A stretch of 64,000 nucleotides of DNA, from NCBI GenBank assembly GCA_958510825.1, contig OY294048.1, forward strand, positions 36,731,026-36,795,025, written 5' to 3'. Under the pieces are notes generated by a model. It had not been told where the DNA came from. It did no database searches and saw only the letters and a program-made list of their open reading frames with translations. This stretch comes from Brachypterus glaber (taxonomy: Eukaryota > Arthropoda > Insecta > Coleoptera > Kateretidae). The translations under genes were made by a program, and so were the position numbers. Positions 20,223-29,870 of this stretch are shown here, one piece after another. Each line of letters opens with the position of its first letter. The stretch's first letter is position 1.

Positions 20223-23200
20223 TGGGAAATCCCGGCCGACGCTCACTACTTCATAAGGCCATACCTGATAGTAAGATAACTAGTAGCTACGAAGACAATT
20301 GGTTCAATTGGACAATTTGGCTAGAAAAAGTAAAAGCATTTTATAAAAATCACTTAATTTCCTTAGTAAATTTAAATCCTTTTGAAAATTTACCAAATGA
20401 TAATAGGCCTTATATAAAAGCAAGTATCGCTAATAAGCAAATAGTAGCATTAATAGATACTGGCGCTAACTGTTCAGTTATAGGAAATTTGGGAATTAGT
20501 TTGATTAAAAGTTTAAATTTAGAAATTTGTAATAGTAGTATACCATATGTAACTACGGCTGATAAGGCACATCAAAAAGTTTTAGGTTTTGTGGAGTTAC
20601 CAATTACAGTCAATGATACAGTAAATGTTTTAAAAATTTTAGTAGTACCGACTTTGCAAACAGAATTTATTTTTGGAGTAGATTTTTTGAAACAATTTTC
20701 TATATCTCTAAGTTTCGAAAATAATTCTTGGAAATTTTTGAATAAAGTAGAAATAAATAGTATTAATTCTAGTAATGAATTTGGAATTTTAGAGTTAAGT
20801 AGTGATCAGGAACATTTAGCTAATAAAGTTAAAGATTTGTTCAAAGAACTAAAAAAAGATAAGTTAGGGTGTACTCATATAATGAAACATGATATTGATA
20901 CTGGGGATAACAAACCTTTTAAAATGCGACAATACCAAATGTCTCCGTATATGCAAGAAATTTTAGTTAAAGAATTAAAAGATATGTTAGCACAAGGGGT
21001 AGTCTCTCCTTCGAATAGCGATTATAATAGTCCGGTATTGTTAGTGAAAAAATCTGATGGATCGCATAGGCTTTGTTTCGATGGTAGAAAATTAAATGCT
21101 CAAACAAAGAAGGATTCTTATCCATTACCAAAAATTGATAGAATTTTAAGTATGCTTGGTAAGGCGAGATATATTTCTACAATCGATCTGAAAAAAGCTT
21201 TTTGGCAGATTCCACTGACTGAAAGGTCAAAGGAAAAATGCGCTTTCACTGTACCTGGCTATGGTCTATTTCACTTTAATCGTATGTGTTTTGGGTTGGC
21301 TAACGCGGCGCAAAGGCAACAACGATTGATGGATAAATTGTTTGGTGCTGCCTTTGAACCATATATTTTTGTATATTTAGATGACATAATAATAGTATCA
21401 TCTAGTTTTGAAGAACATATACGTCTGCTAAAAGAGGTTTATCGTATTTTAAAAGAAGCTAATCTTACAATAAATTTTGATAAGTGTAAATTTTTTAGAA
21501 AATCATTAAAGTATTTGGGTTTTGTTTTGGATAGAGAAGGGTTACGCACAGATATAGAAAAAGTACAGGATATGTTAAATTATAAACGTCCTAGTACAAC
21601 TACAGAGATTAAACGGTTTATAGGGTTATGTTCATGGTACAGACGGTTTGTAAAAAATTTTGCAACGTTAGTAGCACCACTTAATGCTTTGCTGAAAGGT
21701 TTAGGAAAGAAACAACCAATTAAATGGAATAATGAAGCTGAAGTCGCGTTTGTTAAAATAAAAGAAGCTCTTGTTTCAGCTCCGGTTTTAACCAGTGCTA
21801 GGTACGACCTTGTTTTCACCATACAATGTGACGCTAGTAATGTAGGTTTGGGAGCAGTGTTAACACAGGTTCAGGAGGGAAAGGAAAAGGTTATTGCATA
21901 CGCCTCAAGAACTCTCTCAAGATCAGAAAGAAATTTTAGCACCGGTGAAAAAGAATGTTTAGCTCTTTTATTCGCGATTGATCGTTTCAGGGGATATATT
22001 GAAGGAGTTAGGTTTAATGTTATAACAGACCATTCTAGTTTAAAGTATTTAGCAAATTTTAAAGACCCGACAGGAAGAATTGCTAGATGGGCGGTTAAAC
22101 TCCAACAGTATGACATGAATATTACATATCGTAAGGGTAGTTTACAAGTAGTTCCAGATGCATTAAGTAGGGCTTTTGAAGAAGTTGAACCAGAAAAACC
22201 AGTATTTCCGTCAGTTAATTTAATATCATTTGATTCGGAACAGTATGGTAAAGATGAGTACTATGTTTCATTAAGAGAAAAGATATTGAAGAGTCCAAAT
22301 CAATATAAAGAGTATAGAATTGTAGAAGATAAAATATATAAATTTGATCGTTCTAATTTAGGTATTAAAACGAATATTAAAGAGTGGAAGTTGTTGGTTC
22401 CGAGACTCTGTAGGGTGCTTGTTATGAAAGAATGTCATGATGATCCTTTAGCAGCTCACATGGGTTTTTATAAAACTTTTAATAGGGTATCACAAGAATA
22501 TTTTTGGCCACGTATGAGATCAGATATTTTGAAATATGTTAAGTGTTGTAAAATTTGCGCTGAACAAAAGGTTCCGAATTATGCACGTCATGGGTTGATG
22601 GGTAAAGAAAAGAATATTAGTTTTCCTTGGCAGTGTATTTCAACAGATTTTATAGGTCCATTACCTAGATCGAATGGAGGGTTTTGTTATTTATTAGTAG
22701 TATCTGATTGGTTCACAAAATATACACTTTTACAACCTTTGAAAACAGCTACTGCTCAAGGTGTAATAAAATTTATAGAAAATCAGGTGTTCTTAATATA
22801 TGGCGTACCGCAGTACATTATTGTCGATAATGGTACTCAGTTTGCTGGGAAAGCTTTCAAAAAGCTTGCGGACGACTATCAAGTTCAAAAAATCTGGTAC
22901 AATGCCAAATTTCATTCACAAGTAAATCCTACAGAAAGACAGAATCGAACGGTAGAAACGGCGATAAGGTCTTATATAAAAGAAAATCACCGGGAATGGG
23001 ATAAAAATATAGGTAAAATAGGTCTTGCGCTTCGTACCGCAGTTAATGAGGTCCACGGACATTCGCCGGCGTTTCTCAATTTTGGAAGAATCGTACCTTT
23101 AACAGGGGCTTACTATGGCAAAGTTTCGTCCACTCAAGACGTTGAGTTGGAACCGGATTCTCGGGAAATGTATTTTAAGGATTTAGTTGGGTTAAAAGAC

Positions 23201-23509
23201 ATTTTTGCGGATGTAAAAACTAAATTGCATGAAGCATACGAGCGAAATAGAAGAGCCTATAACCTTAGAAAGCGTGACGTAACGTTCACGATAGGTGAGA
23301 AGGTATGGAAAAGAAATAAAGTTCTTTCCAGCGCAGTAAATTATTTTGCGTCAAAATTAGCGCCTAAGTACGTGTTATGTAAGATAATAGGTAAAAAGTC
23401 AAATTTGGTTTATGTGTTACAGGATAAAAACGGTCAATCCATTGGAGACTGGCACGTTAAAGATCTTAAGAAATATTTGGGTTCGAATAGTGATGTATCC
23501 GTCGGATAA
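20198..23509 (+). CDS. pol: Pol polyprotein: protease, RT, RNase H, integrase
   Basis: The frame opens after TAA at 20195-20197 and has no ATG at its start, so translation by -1 frameshift from gag at 20204-20210 is expected. Numbering from 20198 gives 1103 codons. Aspartic protease: DTG at 87-89. Reverse transcriptase: motif A Asp330 in STIDLKKAFWQIPL and YLDD at 393-396. RNase H: Asp545, Glu586, Asp611 (CDASN, KECLAL, ITDHS). Integrase: zinc-binding H747, H754, C784, C787, and a catalytic triad D817, D877, E913 with the canonical DD35E spacing. The C-terminal region (about 1045-1095, ending in GDWHVKDLKKYL) resembles the Gypsy integrase tail. All catalytic residues are present and there is no internal stop. 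It acts on the gag-packaged RNA and the resulting cDNA. Confidence 0.95.
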   Translation: MSKKCRAVVGNPGRRSLLHKAIPDSKITSSYEDNWFNWTIWLEKVKAFYKNHLISLVNLNPFENLPNDNRPYIKASIANKQIVALIDTGANCSVIGNLGISLIKSLNLEICNSSIPYVTTADKAHQKVLGFVELPITVNDTVNVLKILVVPTLQTEFIFGVDFLKQFSISLSFENNSWKFLNKVEINSINSSNEFGILELSSDQEHLANKVKDLFKELKKDKLGCTHIMKHDIDTGDNKPFKMRQYQMSPYMQEILVKELKDMLAQGVVSPSNSDYNSPVLLVKKSDGSHRLCFDGRKLNAQTKKDSYPLPKIDRILSMLGKARYISTIDLKKAFWQIPLTERSKEKCAFTVPGYGLFHFNRMCFGLANAAQRQQRLMDKLFGAAFEPYIFVYLDDIIIVSSSFEEHIRLLKEVYRILKEANLTINFDKCKFFRKSLKYLGFVLDREGLRTDIEKVQDMLNYKRPSTTTEIKRFIGLCSWYRRFVKNFATLVAPLNALLKGLGKKQPIKWNNEAEVAFVKIKEALVSAPVLTSARYDLVFTIQCDASNVGLGAVLTQVQEGKEKVIAYASRTLSRSERNFSTGEKECLALLFAIDRFRGYIEGVRFNVITDHSSLKYLANFKDPTGRIARWAVKLQQYDMNITYRKGSLQVVPDALSRAFEEVEPEKPVFPSVNLISFDSEQYGKDEYYVSLREKILKSPNQYKEYRIVEDKIYKFDRSNLGIKTNIKEWKLLVPRLCRVLVMKECHDDPLAAHMGFYKTFNRVSQEYFWPRMRSDILKYVKCCKICAEQKVPNYARHGLMGKEKNISFPWQCISTDFIGPLPRSNGGFCYLLVVSDWFTKYTLLQPLKTATAQGVIKFIENQVFLIYGVPQYIIVDNGTQFAGKAFKKLADDYQVQKIWYNAKFHSQVNPTERQNRTVETAIRSYIKENHREWDKNIGKIGLALRTAVNEVHGHSPAFLNFGRIVPLTGAYYGKVSSTQDVELEPDSREMYFKDLVGLKDIFADVKTKLHEAYERNRRAYNLRKRDVTFTIGEKVWKRNKVLSSAVNYFASKLAPKYVLCKIIGKKSNLVYVLQDKNGQSIGDWHVKDLKKYLGSNSDVSVG
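20204..20210 (+). promoter_or_regulatory. Probable -1 frameshift site
   Basis: A AAA AAT in gag phase (…CAA AAA AAT GTA…), which fits X XXY YYZ. It lies inside the only 25-bp window where both frames are open. No downstream pseudoknot was worked out. Confidence 0.65.
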
Positions 23510-24329
23510 CTGCATGCATGAGTTTTTAAATTTCAGAAAGAAAAATAAAACCGTTAATTGTAAATATTAGCTAAGAGTGAGTAAAAGTCAAGTGTAAATA
23601 GTTAAATTTTATTTTAAATAAAATAAAGTCAAATATTGTAAAAAAAAAAATATTTTCTTTGATGCTCGAGGGATCAGGTCTAGAACTGATTGCTGCGACA
23701 TTTTAGTAGATGGGTGTAGAGTGAGTGTTCTTCAGTTTTGATTGAGATCTTGATTAGAATACCTGAAAAATTAAAAGGTTAATAACGGTCAAAACTATGG
23801 ACTAAAAAGTTTTTGGACTTAGTGTCAATAATAAGGATTATTGATATTAAAAAGTCATTGTTGTTGAATTTTAGTTAATAAGAATTTTCCCGATTATGTA
23901 ACTTCCCGATTGTGTAACCATAACTCGATTTTGTCAATTCATGGATTTGTCCCTAGTAAATAGGCGTGTGGTACGCGTAGATATCAGGCTTAACTAAAAA
24001 TTCAATAAAAATGCATTCAATAACAAGTTCAATAAACATTGATTCAATATTGATTCATAAAAATTGGATAGAAATGCAATGAAAAATAAATAAATATTTT
24101 TATTTTTGTATATATTCGAAAAGGGGAATAAAGCTACAATAAATAATAAGTAAATTTAATAGTTTTTGGTTACAGAATCAGAATATGCTAGTAGCATAAG
24201 TTAGGAGTAATTTTTTTTGGTTACGGGGTTATTCTTTGTGATATTGTAATGTTCTATTTAGGGTTAACTATTGGAGTTTATACTCTGGGTTAAAAAATAT
24301 TTTTGGGAATAAATATTTTTTATTTATTC
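23510..24329 (+). other. pol 3' untranslated region
   Basis: 820 bp with no open frame of note and no env. An A-rich stretch 'aaataaaataaagtc...' with A10 lies at 23620-23650. Confidence 0.7.
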
Positions 24330-24341
24330 GGAGGAGGGCTG
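24330..24341 (+). promoter_or_regulatory. Polypurine tract
   Basis: GGAGGAGGGCTG (starting at the G of TTCGGAGG), ending directly at the 3' LTR TG. The expected plus-strand primer site, interrupted by CT near its end. Confidence 0.8.
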
Positions 24342-26646
24342 TGTAGCAGTTATGACTGCCACTGTTTTTAAAGATTACCTGATCTGTGTCACGTAATCAT
24401 ACGATGTTACCATTTTTTCAGAAGTTAGTATTTCTTTCTATTTGCACATATAAGATTGAGTACAGACTTATTGTATGGTCTTGTGGAAGTCTTGCGATGG
24501 TCCTTGATTCCATTTGCTGGGTCATTTTTCTTTTATTACAGAATTTGTCTTATTTTTGGTGTTTACTTTTGATAGCCTAAAATATAATAACAAACGTCTA
24601 GTAATCTACTACATTCAGTACTTGAGTTAGCTACTGATGTTTTTCAGCTAGTCTTACCTTTTTAATCACAGCTAAAGCTTCTGGAAGTCGGATAAAATCA
24701 TTATCAAAGATTGTTTACCTAATTTTGAGGTTAGTTTTACTTCTACCCGCATTCAGGTATACAGTATGCATTGCATGGTCAGCTGATGACTTCAAGTTGG
24801 TTTATTTTCGTCGTATCATTTCTTAAACCATATGAAACGATTGTTAGATGTATGGCTAGGCATTTTAAACTTATTTAGAGTATTCTTTTTCTTTATTTTC
24901 AAGTATTATTTGGGATTATGAATAGATGTTTTTTGTGTTGCCTACCCTCAAAATCGATTTGTTGTTCGTAGTTCCAAGTTTCGCCACGGGGGGAGTTTTG
25001 TACCTTGCCGGAGTTGAAGGGAGTGGCGTTCTTTTTCAAAACGACAAGCAATGGCGTTCAGGTCGTAAAATCAGAATCTGATTTTTGTGAAACCATCCGT
25101 GGTTTATGTTTGTGTAAAAATGTTGCAATAAGTTTGTAATGAAGTGTAGTATAATCCTACGTAATTAGTTCAAGCAGTTTTAATGGAAATTCCACAATAT
25201 TCATCTTTCAAAGTAAGTCGCTTTTTGGTTACCTAAGTTACAAGTGTTTAACACGTTGTTTTCTTTATTTTCATTAGAGGCGTACAGATGAAGGCTTCAG
25301 GCTGCAGAGTATTCTAGTATTCAGCACTTACTGCTCCAATTAATTCAGTTTTGGACTGGGTAAGTTTATTTTAAATCTAATTACGGATTTCGATTTTTCA
25401 TATCGATGGCTGAGTTCTAAAGTCGCTGTTCTTTCTTTCTAGATTGTTGGTGAAGCTTTTCCATTTCTGTTCTAACGTTCTTCGAATGTTTTGACGATAC
25501 CTCTATCCCAAATTTTATGAATATTGTTGGTGAAGTTTTTATATTTTACAACGTTACCGTTATCTCAAATTTTACGAGTATCGATGGCGAAGCTTTCCAT
25601 TTCAACTTTAACTTCAATTTTCATTGAGGTGTTCTTCAATTTTCCACATTAGTTTTCAAGAGTTTTCAAGATTTTTCAAGATGTTCAGTAAATTGCAGTA
25701 CCGTTTTTAAGCCAAGAGGTTTACAAACGTTTCAATGGATCCTCAAGCGTTTGAGTTTCAAACGTGTTCAAATTTGTAAGGAGTTCTCAAGGCAAGGACA
25801 AGGAAATGTTCTGCACAGTGACGTACATCATCAGGGAGTGGGACAACGTATTTGGTCGTTCCAGGGACAACTTTAATTAACAGGTTTTTATAGTTTTAGT
25901 GTAAATAATGAAAATGCGGTTTACTATATTTATTTTTGGTAAAATATCCAAGTTCTCAAATTTTAATATTTATTAAGGTGCTCTATTTTATTATGAATAT
26001 TCTAGGTTGGTTTGTAAACAAAGTTGCAACTTTGGGCAGTACGCCTAGATTACTATTTTTCACTTATTAACACATACCTTATATTACTGTTTTTATTTAG
26101 GTTATTCACCATAATAATTTTGGTATACATATTTTAACATTTTTGCAATAGGGTAGTTCACCACATTTTTTTTATATTTCGCAATGGGGTCTTTTCACCA
26201 TACTTTTGGTAATTTATAATTTTATTTTAATTAATATGATTAATTAAAGTTGTCTACTTGTCATTTTAAATAAACATTGTAACAGCACATATTTGAGTTT
26301 TTGTTTAAATTATAATCAACACAAGATATACAAATCTATTCAAATCATAGTTATTTTTCAGGTTTACACATGCTGTAAAAGATAATTAATATTCTAGTAC
26401 ATTATTTTTTTATGTGTTTGAATCTTAACACATAAACTGCCAAGCACATGTATGTTTACAAGATTCTGGCGCCCAAGGTGTTAAACTAAGCTTATTATCA
26501 TAATTTTTAATCCATGAACCCCTGTGCCCGTACTGATGCCAGTTAGCCGATCGCAACCGTACATTTTCTTTTCTATAATAAGTAACCAGGGCAGCGCCTG
26601 ATAATTTTTTAGTTTTTACTTATTCTAGACAGGAAAACGCGGTACA
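24342..26646 (+). repeat. 3' LTR, 2305 bp
   Basis: Offset from the 5' LTR by exactly 8853 bp with no indels. The one difference seen is at 26027. The poly(A) signal AATAAA lies at 26269-26274. Confidence 0.95.
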
Positions 26647-27034
26647 CTTTTAAAATCCTATAGCAGGCAGAAATTGCTTCAAAATCATCCTATTTTTATA
26701 GCAGATATAAAAATATGAACTCCTGGCACTACGTACCTAATTAGGCTTATAGTAAGTATGGTAGTATCTGACTAATATGAGGGGTAATTTAAAAGAAGGA
26801 AAAAAGGCCAGCCCTGGTGTTAGTAGGACCTGAGTGCTAAAAATCGATTTTAATAGTCTTTATATATTTTGCTTTCCCATTTTTACTTTCTGAAGAAAGT
26901 ATTGTGATAAGCAAACATTTTCTCCCTTTCCTAAAACCGATTTTTCTCAAAAACGAACTTGTCGAAGATAATATAAAAAACATCTGCATACCAAATTTCA
27001 AGTCGCTAGCTCAAAGCGTTCCTAAGTTGTCATG

Positions 27035-27175
27035 GATACAGACAGACCGACGAATAGACAGACAGATAGATAGACAGACCGACAGACAACCAGACAGACA
27101 GACAGACAGACCGTCAGACAGACAGACCCACAGACAGACCGTCAGACAGATTGACACACAGACAGACGGATATAT
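27035..27175 (+). repeat. (GACA)n-type tract at foldback centre
   Basis: Imperfect GACA/GACC tetranucleotides interrupted by 'gtcagacagacagaccca'. It is preceded by 'caaatttcaagtcgctagct', a phrase shared with 37756 and 51190. The tetranucleotide repeat produces spurious open frames on both strands. Confidence 0.85.
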
Positions 27176-27733
27176 ATTTTTTTGCTTATTTTGGTTTTTC
27201 AAGACGTTTCAGGAAAAAAAATAATATGATTTAGGTAAAAAAATGTATGCTTTTTTTTCTATCACAATATTTTCTTTGTGAGAAAGTAAAAATGGGAAAG
27301 CAAAATATATAAAGACTATTAAAATCGATTTTTAGCACTCAGGTCCTACTAACAGCAGGGCTGGCCTTTTTGCCTTCTTTTAAATTACCCCTCGTATTAG
27401 TCAGATACTACCGTACTTACTATAAGCCTAATTAGGTACTTAGTGCAACTGCCAGGAGTTCATATTTTTATGTCTGCTATAAAAATAGGACAATGTTAAA
27501 GCAATTACTGCTTGCGATACGATTTAAAAAGATAAAAGCCTCTTATAATAGTCACATATATGCAGCAAATTATCATTTTATGAAGATATATGCATTTTAT
27601 TAATTTTTGAAATATTCTTTTTAAATGTGACATTTGAGTCAAATTCATTTAACTAATATTAGATGGTTGAAATATTCAACTTTTACGGTGGAACGATAAG
27701 TATCGTTATCGCGAGAGGTAGGCGAGAGGTAGG

Positions 27734-27759
27734 CGATAACGAGAGGCCTCTCGTTATCG
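27734..27759. promoter_or_regulatory. 26-bp perfect palindrome in subterminal region
   Basis: Centred on GAGAGGCCTCTC with CGATAAC/GTTATCG shoulders. Twenty of its bases recur at 15266-15285. Possibly a transposase-binding site. Confidence 0.6.
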
Positions 27760-27861
27760 TTTGTGCGAGACGATAATTTTTGAAATATCGCATCGTAGTT
27801 GCGATACGAGAGGTATTTATTGGCGATAACTATCGCTTTAGGCGGCAACACTAGTGAAAGT

Positions 27862-28597
27862 AATGTAAAGAGAGTTGTTATAACTCTCTCAGTGTATAAT
27901 ATACTGGAAAAATTGTTTGACGCTGACTCATCAGTGTAAAGTTACATTATACAGGAGTAAATCAACACGACGGTACGTCATATCTGTGAAAATTTAAGTA
28001 CAACGTATGATTGTTGGAATGGTAGTTATATATAACTTTAGTTTTTAAATTAAATTCTTTATCTTATTATCTTTATAATATTTCCGGTGAAATCGGAAGC
28101 GACCACGTTTACTAAATTGGATAATTAGGTAAAGTATATCCAAAGATAAAACATTTCTCTAATAAGCACATGTCCATCTCTTCAAAGAAAAAAATTCCAA
28201 TAATATTACGAAAGATAACACGGGTCAACACAAAATTTGACTTTGACTCTAAAGTATAAAATTTCGATAGTTTAGGTCGTAATTACACGAAAAAAAATTA
28301 TATGGCATAAAAATGTTTGCTTTTGTATTTAGAAGACCGATTGAACGATATTTTTCAAAATCTGTGGTATTATTTTTTATTGGAAGATAGAATCATCGAA
28401 ATAAATTTTTTTGTCATTTTTATTAAGTTTTACTATCAAAATAGCTTACAAAAAAAAGAAAATACTTTAAAAGTGTATCCTCTTACTCTTTCTTTTATGT
28501 TCATAAGTACTTTCTCTCAATAAACCCCAGATATAGTCTCCCATCATGTTGTCATTGGCCAATACTTGATAACGTTAATATGTCCATTACCTTTGAC
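27862..28597. other. Unannotated AT-rich interval
   Basis: A 68-codon plus-strand frame at 28317 has no recognisable motif. No gene is supported. Confidence 0.4.
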
Positions 28598-28926
28598 TCA
28601 CTGCTTAATTAAAAATTGCTTACCTTCCAAACATCTTTTACAATATCTACGAGCAACATTTGGAGCCCATGGCTTGTCTTAATTCCGAACGACAGTCAAA
28701 ATATGCTTCGTAGGCTTCACAGAGAACGTGAGATGTTTTTAGTTCATATTTCATGTCTCGAACTTTAATAAATTGACCACATACGTAGCAAAATGCATCA
28801 GCATCATATTTACTTTCGCGATGCCATTTTAACGTTATCTCGACATGTACAAAACATCTGATCGTTGTTTATCACTTGAGTGCCATCTGGAGGCACTGCG
28901 TGAACGTAAAAACCCCACTCAGACAT
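28598..28926 (-). pseudogene. Broken 'DKPWAP' cysteine-rich protein gene fragment
   Basis: Minus strand in three frames. The first frame begins at ATG 28926-28924 (MSEWGFYVHAVPPDG…) and carries to about 28825. The second runs from 28826 to a stop at 28647 and includes KYDADAFCYVCGQF and CEAYEAYF. The third (28678-28598) includes DKPWAPNVARRYCKRCLEG, then GGTAAGC, which looks like a splice donor. The blocks fit, in order, a family of uncharacterised proteins common in aphids, cnidarians and other invertebrates, marked by CxxCG, a Tyr-rich middle, DKPWAP and a second CxxC. I recognise the family by these motifs from memory. Function is unknown; it behaves like a mobile-element-linked family. 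At least two frameshifts mean no intact product. Confidence 0.6.
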
Positions 28927-28986
28927 GCGGTATTTTTGAATGTATTTAAACTAATTGAAATTTATAAAAAAAATCGAAAATGAGTA

Positions 28987-29193
28987 TTGTTACCACAACT
29001 ATCACAAAAGCAAACTTTAAACCAAAAGAAGGTATTTTCTTTTCGCTTTTGTGCGGAAAAAAAGTTAGGTTTAATTTCGATTACAACGGAAGTGACAGTA
29101 TTCAGAAAATTAGACCAACAGGTGGATTATGTCCTTATAGATAAAACTTTGCTCAAAGAAGCATACCTATTTCATCAGATAAAAAACGAATAA
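28987..29193 (+). CDS. Doubtful 68-codon frame
   Basis: The frame MLPQLSQKQTLNQKKVFSF…HQIKNE starts within 65 bp of the pseudogene above, on the other strand. Its composition is more protein-like than that of neighbouring chance frames (mixed charged residues, no low complexity), but no motif is recognisable. A stem-loop follows its stop at 29191-29193. It could be a divergently placed remnant of the same element or chance. Confidence 0.15.
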   Translation: MLPQLSQKQTLNQKKVFSFRFCAEKKLGLISITTEVTVFRKLDQQVDYVLIDKTLLKEAYLFHQIKNE

Positions 29194-29199
29194 CCCTGT

Positions 29200-29231
29200 A
29201 AGTAGGGCATGAATAACTTCATGCCCTACTT
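29200..29231. other. Perfect 14-bp stem, 4-base loop
   Basis: AAGTAGGGCATGAA, TAAC, TTCATGCCCTACTT. An isolated perfect hairpin directly after the 28987-29193 frame. Confidence 0.7.
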
Positions 29232-29739
29232 AATTATCATTTTTCATAATTTTTAGTCAAACGTAATTCAGTCAACAAAAAAGTTGTTTTTGAAATGGGG
29301 GTAACAAAATGGCATATTATATTTGTTTTTTTAAAAAGAAACATATATGTTTTTTACTGTTATTTAACTCTCCTCAAAAAAATAAAAAACTTTTGTAAAA
29401 AACTTTTTTTGATCGGACTTTTAGTTGCAAAGATAACACAGCCACACAAAATTAAAAAAGTTGAATAAAAATGTATTAAGATTGTTTAAGATTAACAAAA
29501 AACAAAGTTTATTTTATCTATTTCTATTTATTACTCTATATTCAAAAAGCAACATTTGTAAAAAACTTCACTGCAACTAAAATTGTCAATATGGCGTCAA
29601 AATTCAAACAGTTTTTGTAGTGGGAAAGAGGTCATATAACTGTAAATAAAACAGGTATGGTTGTGAATAAAATAGTATACAAACCTCGGTAAAACATTTC
29701 ATTTGTCCTTCGGGAATTAGCAAACCTCGGTGCTACCCT
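29232..29739. other. Unannotated AT-rich interval
   Basis: Nothing supportable. Confidence 0.4.
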
Positions 29740-29870
29740 CCTTGGTTTGCTAACTTTCCCTCAAGAAATGAAACAGATTCCACCACAAGCTTAAAGCTTA
29801 TTTGGGGCTCTCAAATACTCTGTTGTATAAAAACCTAACTAATAAACTAACTAACTAACCTCGGTATGTA
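29740..29870 (+). mobile_element. LINE 3' end with (CTAA)n tail
   Basis: 'aaagcttatttggggctctc' (29792-29811) is followed by a short spacer and 'aactaataaactaactaact'. The same phrase occurs inverted near 62383-62402 with an (AAAT)n tail. Together they indicate the 3' ends of a Jockey/CR1-like LINE family with simple-repeat tails. No coding part remains. Confidence 0.5.

Larger units (their letters stand above)
15485..26650 (+). mobile_element. Ty3/Gypsy LTR retrotransposon, structurally complete
   Basis: The element spans 15489-26646, bounded by the 4-bp duplication CTTT (15485-15488 and 26647-26650). Its order is LTR, primer site, 914-bp leader, gag, pol (-1 frame), ~820 bp of untranslated sequence, polypurine tract, LTR. 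The pol order protease-RT-RNase H-integrase defines Ty3/Gypsy. No env-like third frame is present. The LTRs have identical length, and I found a single difference (T at 17174, C at 26027). This implies a recent insertion. Both open frames lack internal stops, so the copy may be competent. It landed in the left arm of a hAT-like foldback. Confidence 0.95.
15164..27861. mobile_element. hAT-like foldback element (about 1.5 kb) split by an LTR retrotransposon
   Basis: The perfect 16-bp inverted ends TAGTGTTGCCGCCTAA lie at 15172-15187 and 27838-27853, flanked by the 8-bp duplication GTGAAAGT (15164-15171 and 27854-27861). An 8-bp duplication and this kind of TIR fit hAT elements. Removing the retrotransposon and its 4-bp duplication leaves about 1520 bp. 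The arms (15172-15488 plus 26651-26895 on the left, about 27240-27853 on the right) are inverted copies, and the centre is a (GACA)n tract. Subterminal parts are crowded with CGATAACGAGAG-type motifs, including a perfect 26-bp palindrome at 27734-27759. No transposase is present, so it is non-autonomous. Confidence 0.85.

Noticed and set aside
23510..24329. A third env-like gene downstream of pol
   Set aside because: No open frame of meaningful length, no signal peptide or membrane segment.
26904..27224. 106-codon Asp/Arg/Gln-rich frame and its minus-strand Cys/Leu/Ser shadow
   Set aside because: Both are translations of the (GACA)n tract at the foldback centre.
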